From positions 1,240,001 to 1,304,000 of the forward strand of contig NZ_JAKRNM010000001.1 of NCBI RefSeq assembly GCF_022346995.1: DNA of 64,000 bases. The letters are read 5' to 3'. This DNA comes from Paenibacillus sp. ACRRY. GTDB lineage: Bacteria > Bacillota > Bacilli > Paenibacillales > Paenibacillaceae. The notes below the pieces were generated by a model. That model was given only the letters and a program-made list of their open reading frames with translations. It made no database searches and was not told the DNA's origin. The translations under genes were made by a program, and so were the position numbers. Numbering within the stretch: the first letter of the stretch is position 1; each line of letters begins with the position of its first letter. This document shows, piece by piece, positions 18,498 through 27,516 of the stretch.

Positions 18498-18533
18498 AAA
18501 AAAGACCAATCCAATTGGATTAGGTCTTTTTTG
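18498..18533. terminator. Intrinsic terminator of the MFS-tetR operon
   Basis: AAAAAAGACC-ATCC / GGAT-GGTCTTTTTT stem around AATT, T6 after it; 70 bases past the tetR stop. The rest of 18534-18748 holds only the untranslated region of the chemoreceptor gene. Confidence 0.85.
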
Positions 18534-18748
18534 TATGTACAGCATCCATTTTCCCTTAGCAGGGTATGATCATTCAGATGAAATTCGGTTTATATCCGGG
18601 TCATCGCCGCTGTGTATGTAACCCTTCTGGGAATATGTAAATATAAATCTAAGGCTAGTCTTCATTTCCTCCTTTCAATTTACGATAAATAGTATGGGGT
18701 TATACGAATAACCATGTTGTTTTAACTACTTCCAAGGGGGAACAGAAT

Positions 18749-20515
18749 ATGAGACAGACTCGCAAAAAAAAGATGGATTTAAGGCTCAAACTGTATTTAA
18801 TTATTCTGGTGCCATTACTGGCCATGGGCGGTCTCATCATGTGGACGACCATCGACTCCAGTGAGAATGCATCTGTAATGACCATGCAGCATAAGAATCA
18901 GCAGTTAGCAGTAAACACCGCCTCCCTGCTAGGCGAGGAATCGGAATCAATCAAGACATTAACATCTACGGCTTCAGAGGAAAGCGATGAATACAAAAGT
19001 CTTAGAGACGAACTCGTTAAAGTCCGGCTTCAATCGGGGGCCCTCTATGTATATATGTATAACAAAACCTCAGACGGGTGGATTTACACGGTAGATGGAG
19101 CAGATTGGGACGATGCGGAATATAGCCCTTATGGGACGGCAATGGAATTCAATCCCCAGATTCAGGAACGCTTGTTAAGCGGTGAAGTCGTTACTACAGG
19201 CATTGTGGACGATCCAACCTGGGGGCAGCTCCTCTCCTCGTTTACACCCATCAAGGATTCACAAGGTGAAGTTGTTGGCTATCTGGGCATTGACATTTCC
19301 GCTGCAGCAGTGAATCAAGTGTCCGCTGAATCGGTGAATAATGCGTATCGGACCATTATCCCGATTTTTGTGGTTGTACTGATTCTATCGCTGGTCATGA
19401 TGCTATTGGTGGTAAGAGGCATCCTCAGACAAGTACGCGATATTAAGTCGAGCCTCGAACAGGTCGCGGATGGTAATCTCAAAGTTGTATCCACTCATAT
19501 GAGCAACGATCAGCTAGGTGACATCAGTGATCTGATTAACGTCATGGTTGCGCAGTTGACGAACATCCTGATGGGAATACAGCAAGGTTCGAATACGCTG
19601 CAGCAGTCCTCGACAAATATTGCAGAAACGGCTCAAATGAACCAGCGTCAGACCGAAGAACTCTCCAGAGCAATCGAGGAAATCGCTATAGGCTCCATGA
19701 AACAGGCAGAAGAGACAGAACACTCCGTCCAGCATTCAGAGAACCTTGGCAAAATTATGGATGAAGTAGGTTCATACGTGCAGCAGTTCACCCATACTTC
19801 AGAGCAGCTGTCTGCCGTACAAGTGCAAGTTACACGTGAACATGAGGTTCTGCTTGAAAAAGGCCGGGAGAATGCCAAGCGTGTTGAGCATCAGCAGGAA
19901 ATTTCCAGGTCTTTGACCACTCAATCGGAACTCGCTTCCTCCATTAGTGGACAAATCCACAATATCCTGAAACAGACCCAGATTCTATCGCTGAATGCTT
20001 CCATCGAGGCAGCCCGTGCTGGCGAGGCAGGTAAAGGTTTTGCAGTCGTTGCTGGTGAAATGGGGCAGCTCGCTCAGCAATCGGAACGTTCAATCCAGGA
20101 GATTGATGAGATTCTAAGTTCGTTTGTTCAAGAGATCCACCGGATGGGCAGTCATTTTGAAGCGAATATGGTGGCGGTCAAGGAGCAGGAAGAGCAGATT
20201 GCTGATTGTCTTCAAGCATTCAGACAAGTTAGCCGCTTATCAACTGAAGTGCACGAGCTTGCTCAGCGTTTGGAAAACCGTACAATGAATATGCATTCCA
20301 TTCGTCAGGAAGTGGAACAGCACCTAAGTTATATCGCTTCTGCAACGGAGGAAACTTCGGCCATGGCTGAAGAAGTCACCGCCAGTGCTGTGGAGCAGCA
20401 GCGGTCTGCGAGCGAACTGTCGGATATCTCTGGTCATCTTGCCAGCCTAGCAGGCAACCTCAAATCATATTCCGATCAATTTCAGATCGAAGTCACGAAA
20501 TCAGATCCAAAATAA
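18749..20515 (+). CDS. Methyl-accepting chemotaxis protein
   Basis: The 588-residue receptor has a first membrane helix at about residues 14-34, an extracellular Cache-like sensor (about 40-200; GALYVYMYNKTSDGWIYTVDG region and VGYLGIDIS), a second helix (about 207-228), HAMP (about 229-285) and a cytoplasmic coiled-coil with the conserved hairpin tip ILSLNASIEAARAGEAGKGF near residues 412-431. It should sense an extracellular ligand and signal through CheW/CheA. No other chemotaxis gene is adjacent. The ATG follows AAGGGGGAACAGAAT. Confidence 0.95.
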   Translation: MRQTRKKKMDLRLKLYLIILVPLLAMGGLIMWTTIDSSENASVMTMQHKNQQLAVNTASLLGEESESIKTLTSTASEESDEYKSLRDELVKVRLQSGALYVYMYNKTSDGWIYTVDGADWDDAEYSPYGTAMEFNPQIQERLLSGEVVTTGIVDDPTWGQLLSSFTPIKDSQGEVVGYLGIDISAAAVNQVSAESVNNAYRTIIPIFVVVLILSLVMMLLVVRGILRQVRDIKSSLEQVADGNLKVVSTHMSNDQLGDISDLINVMVAQLTNILMGIQQGSNTLQQSSTNIAETAQMNQRQTEELSRAIEEIAIGSMKQAEETEHSVQHSENLGKIMDEVGSYVQQFTHTSEQLSAVQVQVTREHEVLLEKGRENAKRVEHQQEISRSLTTQSELASSISGQIHNILKQTQILSLNASIEAARAGEAGKGFAVVAGEMGQLAQQSERSIQEIDEILSSFVQEIHRMGSHFEANMVAVKEQEEQIADCLQAFRQVSRLSTEVHELAQRLENRTMNMHSIRQEVEQHLSYIASATEETSAMAEEVTASAVEQQRSASELSDISGHLASLAGNLKSYSDQFQIEVTKSDPK

Positions 20516-20522
20516 TGAAGTA

Positions 20523-20560
20523 CCCCGCTACCTGACGAATCAGGCGGCGGGGATTTCTTA
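20523..20560 (+). terminator. Hairpin terminator of the chemoreceptor gene
   Basis: CCCCGC..CCTGA / TCAGG..GCGGGG stem (20523-20552) right after the stop; the T tract (ATTTCTT) is weak. Confidence 0.65.
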
Positions 20561-20625
20561 TGTCATTTGCCTTATGTAATAAACCTGATTCTATGCCATT
20601 CTGTCTTAGGGGTTCTGCCTTCGTA

Positions 20626-21656
20626 TCATTTGGCAAATGTATCGGTCATCCATTCATAAAATCTTTCCTTTTCTTCAAACTGTGGATAATGAGCAGAATC
20701 CTTGTAGGTAATAAACTCCTTTTGATCGGCATCAATCTGGTCAAAATACTGCCGAGCAGCATTCGCCGAAGTCATATAATCATAATCTCCCATAATAAAA
20801 TAAAATGGTAAATCAAGTTTCGTAACCCGTATTGGCAGTGGTTTCTCAAACACTTCTTCTATTAAGTTACGCTGGGAATGTGTTATACCTTGGATATAGC
20901 GAATAACATCCAGCCCATTATATTCACTGCTGAAGATCATGCGCACAATATTGCCGTCAGGAGAATTCATGAGCCGTGCAGCGCCCCCATATTTTACAAC
21001 ATAATGACGAGGAGTTAAGGATTTGCCATTCCCGACTTCTTCAGCTACCTGCTGCAATTCATTTACATCATCCCAATTTTCAGCTGCCTGGGCTTCGCTT
21101 AAAACATAGTTCAAGCTATCCATCTCGCTTCTAGTCGTATCCCCCATCTGACCAATCCCAATATAAGCTGCATATTTCGTCGGAGCTAGATAAGCTGCCT
21201 GAGTTGCAATATATGTGCCATATGAATGGCCAATCAGGATAACTTTTTTTTGCCCGAACCGCTCTGAAATATAATCCGTTAAAGCGAGCAAATCATTGAC
21301 CAGCATGCCAGAAGACAGTCCAGAATAATCTTCACCAAAATGATAGGACTTGCCGCTTCCTCTCTGGTCGTAATTAACAATCGTAAAATGTGTCTCCAAC
21401 AAATCCTGGTACCGACGTGCGTAAGGAATCTCAGAAGCTCCGGGGCCTCCATGAACATTAATAATTACCGGATTATTTCTGTCCTCGCCACGTATCATTA
21501 TTTCATGAGTGGTTCCATTTAGCTTTACTTTTTGCAAAAGGCTTATGCTGTTATTTCCTTTGACTGAAGATGTCCACGCGGGAAAAAAAGGATGATCAGT
21601 CCCAATGTCATAACGCTCAAGACTATGACTCCTGTCCATTTCAAAGTTCTTTTCAT
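20626..21656 (-). CDS. Alpha/beta hydrolase (proline-iminopeptidase-like) with a frameshift at a T7 run
   Basis: The hydrolase domain keeps HGGPGASE (oxyanion), GHSYGTY (nucleophile Ser), a late Asp (GDYDYM) and His (DSAHYPQF). The natural N-terminus is in another frame: an ATG at 21656 opens MKRTLKWTGVIVLSVMTLGL..., a good membrane anchor, which then hits a stop at 21543. The two frames join at CTTTTTTTC (T7, 21589-21583): one extra T, or a -1 ribosomal slip on T-TTT-TTC, gives a coherent 343-residue membrane-anchored enzyme. The continuous frame open to 21711 reads the anchor region out of frame and is not natural. It could be a pseudogene, phase-variable, programmed, or a sequencing error. 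Confidence 0.75.
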
Positions 21657-21775
21657 GTTGAATGAATTCCACCTTCCTAAGAATGTAATCCCATCGTACT
21701 GGTTTGCCCACACTCTGTTATCCTTCGGAGGTCTGAAATCGCTTCGGTCTTCAGAAGAATTTCAGTGTGAAAAGT

Positions 21776-21806
21776 TAAAAAACCGCCAATCGGCGGTTTA
21801 TTTTTG
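21776..21806. terminator. Bidirectional terminator between the hydrolase and the YtrA-like operon
   Basis: ACCGCC-AATC-GGCGGT stem (21782-21797) flanked by A6 and T5; on the minus strand it ends the GntR-ABC operon whose last gene stops at 21848. Confidence 0.85.
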
Positions 21807-21847
21807 ATTTCATAATATAGTGAACAAATCCAGACTAGACAAATTCC

Positions 21848-22471
21848 CTATAAATCCTTTCTCGCAAACAAACGAGTGGTTAGAACATAGGATGCGCAGA
21901 AGATGAAGATAATTCCAATCGATATCATGGCTATAACCTGCCCATTTACGCCCTTCTCACTGACCATATTCATAAGCACGGCAAAGGGCTGCGCGAGAAG
22001 AATGAGTGCAACCATGAATATGGCATTGATAATGCCGGCTCCCTTTTTACTAAGTGCATAAAAAAGCGGCATATAGATGGAGACCAGCACCAGTACCATG
22101 CCTATGGAAACCAAGATGTCCATGAGGCTATAGCTTGGCTTGTTCAGCTCAGGAAAATTCAAGTCAACCAGCCAGTGAATGCCGAACGAGGCGAGCACAC
22201 CAAATAAGGTATATAGTATCGCAGACAAATACTTGGCTTGCACGATGTTTTTGCGGCTAACCGGGAGGGTAAGCAAGAAATTGTGATTATGGTTTTTGAT
22301 ATCAATCATGGTAGCCAGGATCACCGAACCAAATGCAGTGTAGATCCCGACAAAATACATCGACATTTCGCTCTTGGGTATGAATGCCAAGCTAAACACT
22401 ACGAGATATAATCCAATCGTCCACAGTGAACTTTTAAGCGCTATGAAGTCTTTGCGAAGCAGGTTAAGCAT
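21848..22471 (-). CDS. ABC-2 type transporter permease
   Basis: The 207-residue protein has about six membrane helices and no soluble domain, matching the ABC-2 membrane family found with YtrA/GntR regulators. It pairs with the ATPase just upstream, whose end it overlaps by 8 bp. Such exporters often respond to envelope-active antibiotics; its cargo is unknown. Confidence 0.88.
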   Translation of the reverse strand: MLNLLRKDFIALKSSLWTIGLYLVVFSLAFIPKSEMSMYFVGIYTAFGSVILATMIDIKNHNHNFLLTLPVSRKNIVQAKYLSAILYTLFGVLASFGIHWLVDLNFPELNKPSYSLMDILVSIGMVLVLVSIYMPLFYALSKKGAGIINAIFMVALILLAQPFAVLMNMVSEKGVNGQVIAMISIGIIFIFCASYVLTTRLFARKDL

Positions 22472-23330
22472 GTTTGCGTCCCCCTTTTGCCGTAAAATAG
22501 ATCAGATCTTCTAAGGATGGTCTTTGCAAAAGGGCAAAGCTTCCAAATAACCGTTCTGCCTCTTCCCTGTTGTCTGCCAGTGCCTCAAAGCCAACTGGCG
22601 TCTCTCGAATTCCGATAAATTGATCTCGGATATCCCCATCAAGGAGCTCCATATCTCCCTTAACGATCGTATATTTCTCAAGTACATCATCTTTCGTTTC
22701 GTTAAAAACGAGTTTGCCCTGATTGACGAATGCAATATAGTCCGCAATACGCTCCAGATCCGTCGTGATATGTGTTGAGAAAATAATGGATCTTGTCTCG
22801 TCCTGTATCAGATCTGAGAGCAGATCCAGAAGTTCTCTTCTAAAAACAGGATCAAGCCCGGACGTCGGCTCATCCATAATGAGAAGATCGGCATTGTGTG
22901 ACAGAGCGATAGCGAGAGAAAACTTGATTTTCATCCCCTTGGACAAATCAGCGATTTTCTTCTTCGGGGACAATTCAAATTGCTCCAGGTAGTCGTTGAA
23001 TTTCTGCTCATCCCACTTTTTATAGAAGGGTGCAATCATCTTTTTCATTTCCCGAATCGTAAGATGTTCATAATAAAAGCATTCATCGGAAACAACACCA
23101 ATGCGCTGCTTAATGTTTACTTCCTGTGCAGGCATCTCATGTCCCAGTGTCCTGATCGTACCCGAGTCTGGGTGGATCAAGCCAATGATCATTTTGATCA
23201 GGGTGCTTTTCCCCGCCCCATTAGGTCCGATGAGTCCTGTAATATAACCTTGCTTTACATTCAGGGATACGTTATCCACCTTAAATAAGGGATACGTCTT
23301 CGTTAAATTGCGCAGTTCAATCGCATTCAT
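22464..23330 (-). CDS. ABC transporter ATP-binding protein (YtrB-like)
   Basis: The 288-residue ATPase shows Walker A GPNGAGKST, signature LSKGMKIKFSLAIALSHNADL, Walker B LLIMDEPTSGLDP and H-loop STHITTDLERI. The signature LSKGM replaces LSGGQ, which is usual for this exporter subgroup. A C-terminal extension of about 70 residues follows the core. It overlaps both neighbours by 4-8 bp, giving a tight gntR-ATPase-permease operon. Confidence 0.93.
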   Translation of the reverse strand: MNAIELRNLTKTYPLFKVDNVSLNVKQGYITGLIGPNGAGKSTLIKMIIGLIHPDSGTIRTLGHEMPAQEVNIKQRIGVVSDECFYYEHLTIREMKKMIAPFYKKWDEQKFNDYLEQFELSPKKKIADLSKGMKIKFSLAIALSHNADLLIMDEPTSGLDPVFRRELLDLLSDLIQDETRSIIFSTHITTDLERIADYIAFVNQGKLVFNETKDDVLEKYTIVKGDMELLDGDIRDQFIGIRETPVGFEALADNREEAERLFGSFALLQRPSLEDLIYFTAKGGRKHA

Positions 23331-23716
23331 GATGAAGTTTCCTCCTCGATCAACAAAGTGAAATGATCAATTACATCTTGCTTCGTCATGCCTATTTCCT
23401 GGCTATCCCGAATAATCTCCAGCATCTTCTCTTCCATTTGTTTCATCCGCTGCTCCCGAATAAAATCCTGATTGGCACCGGAGACAAAACAGCCCTTGCC
23501 TACGACGGAATCAATCAATTTCTCTTTTTCCAGCTCTTCATAGACACGTTTGGTAGTGATCACGCTAACTTGCAGATCCTTGGCGAGCTGCCTGATGGAG
23601 GGAAGACTATCCCCAGCAACCAACTCCCCGCTCAAAATACTCTGTCTGATCTGGGTTAATATCTGCATATAGATGGGATCGCTCGAAGCGTTAGATATCA
23701 GAATTTTAATGGTCAT
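23327..23716 (-). CDS. GntR family regulator, YtrA subfamily
   Basis: The 129-residue protein is just the winged-helix domain plus a short dimerisation tail, the YtrA form of the GntR family. The pattern PIYMQILTQIRQSILSGEL, then GDSLPSIRQLAKDLQVSVITTKRVYEELE is diagnostic (residues about 17-68). It should repress its own operon through the perfect palindrome at 23737-23779, 20 bases upstream of its start. Confidence 0.93.
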   Translation of the reverse strand: MTIKILISNASSDPIYMQILTQIRQSILSGELVAGDSLPSIRQLAKDLQVSVITTKRVYEELEKEKLIDSVVGKGCFVSGANQDFIREQRMKQMEEKMLEIIRDSQEIGMTKQDVIDHFTLLIEEETSS

Positions 23717-23736
23717 TCACCTCATTGGTGTTTATT

Positions 23737-23779
23737 AAGTATATAGTGTGTATATATAATATATACACACTATATACTT
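23737..23779. promoter_or_regulatory. Perfect 43-bp palindromic operator of the YtrA-like operon
   Basis: Two exact 20-bp arms (23737-23756 and 23760-23779, core AGTGTGTATATA / TATATACACACT) flank a 3-base spacer. This matches the known GTGTATA-type half-sites bound by YtrA-class regulators. Its AT-rich core probably also contains the -10 box. Confidence 0.8.
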
Positions 23780-23825
23780 ATTCGTCAATCCATATTTGCC
23801 CAACTTGTTGGATGTCTCTGCATAA

Positions 23826-23852
23826 CAAAAAGGACGGAAAATTCCGTCCCTT
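23826..23852 (-). terminator. Intrinsic terminator of the beta-propeller gene
   Basis: GGGACGGA-ATTT-TCCGTCC stem followed on the minus strand by T5, about 110 bases past the stop at 23960. Confidence 0.7.
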
Positions 23853-23959
23853 CCCTATCACCTTATAGATCACGCCACATGAATTGGATCTTATACCTAA
23901 CATGATGTTGTGTTCAACTATTGAGAGTTACAACACACCTTCACCCTTTGGTTGAGTGC

Positions 23960-25366
23960 TTATTTCAGAGAAGCTGGAAGTTTGACGCCAATCAGTTTGC
24001 CTTCGGCCTGTATGATGATCATGCCACCCGTCTTCAACGTTTCTTCGTGCAAGTCAGCCCCGGTTTTCACACGAAAAACCGGCTGACTTGTCAGCATATT
24101 GATTCCAAGCAGCGTTCCATTCCGCTGTGCACGATACATCCCTTTGCCATATATGCTAACCTGGGACACAGGGGCATCGCCATTCCACTGAACCGCACTG
24201 CCGTTTACCAGTTTGATACCCTTTAATTCACTATCTGTAACAGAGTCTCTATAGATCAGACGTTCCTGAACAATGCCCATCAGTTCTCCTTGAACCCCGC
24301 CAGGTCGATTAAACGTCCTCATTGGAGCATCTCCATTTTTGTAGGTACTCAGATCGTATTCAGCAATCGTGCCGGCTTGTTCAATGTATATCTTTCCGTC
24401 ATTAGCCAATACGCTTCCTTGACCCCGCTCAAAAGGCGGGTCGCCGGGCATCTTCCAAGTAAAGTCCAAACTCCCTTTAAGTGCACCGGTCTTATGATTA
24501 TAGGCATTTACCTGTACTTTCCGATCCGGGACAGATTCATAATCTTGAAGCAGCGGAGTGTAATAGTCGACGGAGTACACCAATCCGTTTTTAATTTGAA
24601 GTGCCTCTCCCTGTCCGAACTCACTCCATAGCTTTTTCCCAGTTTTCTTGTCATAGGCATTCAATTGCACAGAAGTCAGTGCCCCCTGTACGAAGAACGT
24701 TCGCAGCACAACCCCATCCGATTCATGCAGATAAGCGGTACCATTACCTTCGGCTAATGCTTCATCAACCTCCCACCTCAGCTTGCCTGTCTTCCGATCA
24801 AAAGAAAACGTGGTGCTACCTTTAATTACGTAAAGTGTATCCGCTGTAGGAATTAGCGCTTCTGTGCGTTCAAGTGTGTCCAACCAAGTCGATGTGCCCG
24901 ATTGCCATACAACCTTTCCTGTTATGGCATTTACAGCATATGGCTTATGGTTCGAGGACAGGCCATACAATATGCCTTTATCGTAAACGATGCTAGGTGT
25001 CAGATTACTACCATACGTCCACAGCTGCTTACCTGTTGCTGCATCCCATGCGACCAGCTTGCTGTTGGAAAAAGCAAATACCTTACCGTCTTCAGCAACC
25101 GCCTGTTGTCCGAGATAGGCTTCATTCTGCTCCGTATAAGGGTCTACCTTCACTGTCCAGGAAGGTTTAAGTTCAGGCACCGTGAATTTCGAATATGAAT
25201 TCCAATTGTATATCGATATATCTGCTTTATCTGCAGAGGCCTGCGCAGGAAAAGCAGCATAGCTCCCGCTCACAATACATACTGCTGCTGTTATTCCTGC
25301 CACAGTACGACGAAAAAGAGGTTTATTTCGTTTCTGATAACGCGACGTAGTTTGCATATGAAGCAT
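23960..25366 (-). CDS. Secreted PQQ-like beta-propeller repeat protein
   Basis: The start at 25366 (MLHMQTTSRY) is chosen because GGGAGG lies six bases upstream; an in-frame upstream ATG overlaps that site. The 468-residue product has a signal peptide (about 1-50, ending AQASA) and repeated blades of the PQQ/BamB type: WDAATGKQLWTYG, VNAITGKVVWQSG, FDRKTGKLRWEVD, YDKKTGKKLWSE. It is probably an extracellular scaffold or sugar/ligand-binding protein; no catalytic residues are seen. It stands alone. Confidence 0.85.
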   Translation of the reverse strand: MLHMQTTSRYQKRNKPLFRRTVAGITAAVCIVSGSYAAFPAQASADKADISIYNWNSYSKFTVPELKPSWTVKVDPYTEQNEAYLGQQAVAEDGKVFAFSNSKLVAWDAATGKQLWTYGSNLTPSIVYDKGILYGLSSNHKPYAVNAITGKVVWQSGTSTWLDTLERTEALIPTADTLYVIKGSTTFSFDRKTGKLRWEVDEALAEGNGTAYLHESDGVVLRTFFVQGALTSVQLNAYDKKTGKKLWSEFGQGEALQIKNGLVYSVDYYTPLLQDYESVPDRKVQVNAYNHKTGALKGSLDFTWKMPGDPPFERGQGSVLANDGKIYIEQAGTIAEYDLSTYKNGDAPMRTFNRPGGVQGELMGIVQERLIYRDSVTDSELKGIKLVNGSAVQWNGDAPVSQVSIYGKGMYRAQRNGTLLGINMLTSQPVFRVKTGADLHEETLKTGGMIIIQAEGKLIGVKLPASLK

Positions 25367-25613
25367 GAGTATTCCTCCCATTAGTAAAAGTAATTTAGTC
25401 GTTTCTCGTTTATGACTAGTCTAGTAGAATGTAAACATCTGGAATGCAATTAGTATACTAGATGATAAATTTGGGAGCAATTAACAGACCATATCAGTAA
25501 TTATCCATTACTGCTAATTAAGTGCATTACAATCGATCAGAACCTGAATATTTCAAGCAGCCTACTTGCATACTACATCAAGTAATTCAAACTACACTTA
25601 GGAGGCTACTCAC

Positions 25614-25964
25614 TTGAATCAATTTTCACAGTCCCAACAAATTACCCAACTGGCCCAGCAGCTTACACAGCAGACTCAGCAGGCATCCATGCAATATCAA
25701 CAACTGTTGAGACAGGAGCAAAGCAACGCACAACAGCTTGAACAACTCGCTCAACGCGAGCAGCAAGCGGCTCATATTATTCAAACAGCACTTCAAGGGC
25801 ACCAAACAGCCATCCAACAATTACAGCAAATCGCCAATCTCGCTCAACAGCTCGTGAGCACGACTTCTCAACATGTCTCATACTTAGAACAACCTTATAA
25901 CAACCCGAATGTCGGCATTCCTGGTCAAACGTTCGGACAGTTTCCAAACCAGCATCGTCAATAA
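25614..25964 (+). CDS. Small Gln-rich coiled-coil protein
   Basis: The 116-residue product starts at TTG, with TAGGAGG eight bases upstream. About 28 percent of residues 1-85 are Gln in a continuous amphipathic helix (QLAQQLTQQTQQ, QQLEQLAQREQQ), followed by a Pro/Asn/Gly tail (YNNPNVGIPGQTFGQFPNQ). I know no function. Composition and the neighbouring catalase genes point to a spore-surface structural protein; that is inference. Confidence 0.75.
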   Translation: MNQFSQSQQITQLAQQLTQQTQQASMQYQQLLRQEQSNAQQLEQLAQREQQAAHIIQTALQGHQTAIQQLQQIANLAQQLVSTTSQHVSYLEQPYNNPNVGIPGQTFGQFPNQHRQ

Positions 25965-25973
25965 CATATGTAT

Positions 25974-26009
25974 AAAAAAAGGAACCCACCAATATGGGTT
26001 CCTTTTTTT
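25974..26009. terminator. Bidirectional terminator between the Gln-rich gene and Mn catalase 1
   Basis: AAAAAAAGGAACCCA / TGGGTTCCTTTTTTT, perfect arms around CCAATA; serves both convergent genes. Confidence 0.95.
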
Positions 26010-26043
26010 GCAGCTATTATTCCATGTAAGTAAGTGCTCAGGC

Positions 26044-26898
26044 TCAGGCATTCAAATCATGCAGTCCCGGGCTATGTTCATTCGGAAGCTCCGGCATATG
26101 TGGGAGTGGGAATCCCTGTGGAGGGTCAGTAACTTTCAGTTCGCCGCCATTCCGACTAGGTGATTGGCCGCTATATATTTCAGCAATCCGGGTATTGTCC
26201 AACCGGAAGTTAAACTGGGCATTATGGAAGCCGAGGTCAACGTATTTCTGGCATTCCGGATATTTGTTGATATCGTAGTTCGGAACGGGAAACACCTTTC
26301 CCCAATTCACACCCAACGTTTCAAGGGCCTTCGCGAAAGCATTTTGATGTGCATTATCACGAACAATCAGGAAACCCAACGTTTCACGGAACGCTTTGTT
26401 TGTGCTCATTTCATAGATTCTAGTTTTTTGTAATACTCCCGTCGATTCCAACACAACGTTGTCCAGCAAATTGCTGACCAGATTGCCATGATCATACACA
26501 TAATTCCCAAGCCATGGGTTACCGGCAGCATCTACAGGCAAAGAGCTCTGAGCCCCCATAATGTAGTGATGCGGATTTGCGTGCTTGATGGCTTCGTCCA
26601 GTGGAGCCCCGTCAATACCCGCATCTCCTGCTCCTTCTGCACCTGCTCCGGTTAATAGTTGATTTATCGTTTGCTGCACCAATTCAATATGGCTTAATTC
26701 TTCGAGAAAAACACCGCGCAGCAGGTCTCTGTACTGTGTTGCTTTCCCTCTGAAATTGCTGCTTTGAAAGAAAAACTGCATCATGGTCCGCATTTCGCCA
26801 AATTGTCCACCAAGGGTTTCCTGCAGCACTTTTGCTGCAGCCGGATCGGGCTTGTCCGGGACGATCATGTTAATTAAGTCTTCGCGATAGAAAAACAT
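26044..26898 (-). CDS. Manganese catalase family protein, copy 1
   Basis: The 284-residue ferritin-like protein should dismutate hydrogen peroxide at a di-manganese centre. Ligand motifs are GGQFGEMRTMMQFFFQ (Glu near residue 35) and LEELSHIELVQ (Glu and His near 67-71), with a second pair near ESTGVLQ and DNAHQNAFAKAL. C-terminal residues are Pro/Gly/His-rich. Spore formers carry such enzymes in the coat (CotJC, YjqC). It is convergent with the Gln-rich gene. Confidence 0.92.
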   Translation of the reverse strand: MFFYREDLINMIVPDKPDPAAAKVLQETLGGQFGEMRTMMQFFFQSSNFRGKATQYRDLLRGVFLEELSHIELVQQTINQLLTGAGAEGAGDAGIDGAPLDEAIKHANPHHYIMGAQSSLPVDAAGNPWLGNYVYDHGNLVSNLLDNVVLESTGVLQKTRIYEMSTNKAFRETLGFLIVRDNAHQNAFAKALETLGVNWGKVFPVPNYDINKYPECQKYVDLGFHNAQFNFRLDNTRIAEIYSGQSPSRNGGELKVTDPPQGFPLPHMPELPNEHSPGLHDLNA

Positions 26899-27063
26899 GG
26901 TTGTCCTCCATTCAAGTAAATTGCAAACCTAGTTTCTGCCTTATTCCTCGATTTATGTGATTACCTGAACAACCAATGTTTGGTTAAAGACGGGAATATA
27001 AATTTTTATATGTGGTAAACAAAACCTGGTAAAATGACAAATTTAATTTGGAGGAGAACAACA

Positions 27064-27354
27064 ATGGGCATTTTAAGCGGCAATCCCAAAAATGAACCGA
27101 TGCATTACGGGGAGATCTTCAGTGTTTGGCAATGTTCGATGGTAGCCAAAGCCGCAGCCGACACTTCACTAGGATTGGTTGCAGCGAGTCAGGTCATTGG
27201 ACAATCCATCCGGGAAGATATTGGGGCATTATTCGCCAAATATCACGTAACCAAGACAGTTTTGGGTGTGCGCATTCTGCAAATGAATAAAGAAAAAGGA
27301 TGGCTCATCCCTCCACCTCTTCAGATCAAAAGACCTGATTCAGACAAAGCATAA
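27064..27354 (+). CDS. DUF3231/CotF-related small protein (short form)
   Basis: The start at 27064 (MGILSGNPKNEPMHYGE) follows GGAGGAGAACAACA. The first 20 residues match the very conserved opening of DUF3231 proteins, and the end KEKGWLIPPPLQ matches their closing motif. Family members are usually about 160-340 residues; this one has 96, so it keeps about one helical bundle half. DUF3231 proteins are related to CotF coat proteins. Position between two catalase genes supports a spore role. Confidence 0.75.
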   Translation: MGILSGNPKNEPMHYGEIFSVWQCSMVAKAAADTSLGLVAASQVIGQSIREDIGALFAKYHVTKTVLGVRILQMNKEKGWLIPPPLQIKRPDSDKA

Positions 27355-27392
27355 TAAGTATTATCTCTGACCCCCTATAAAATTCATACAAG

Positions 27393-27438
27393 GACAAAGA
27401 AGGAGAAGCTTGCCTCTCTATTCTTTGTCTTTTTTTTG
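27393..27438 (+). terminator. Intrinsic terminator after the DUF3231-like gene
   Basis: GACAAAGAA / TTCTTTGTC perfect arms (27393-27401, 27421-27429) with T8 after. It isolates the gene from the second catalase. Confidence 0.85.
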
Positions 27439-27516
27439 CTATACCCTTTGTTTAGAATCATACCGGCAGGTTATATACATTTAGAATTAATCAATCATAC
27501 CACTGGAGGGATTCAT

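Noticed and set aside
20626..21711. Reading the hydrolase as one 361-codon gene from 21711
   Set aside because: The first 45 codons are the out-of-frame reading of a good membrane anchor and have no ribosome site.
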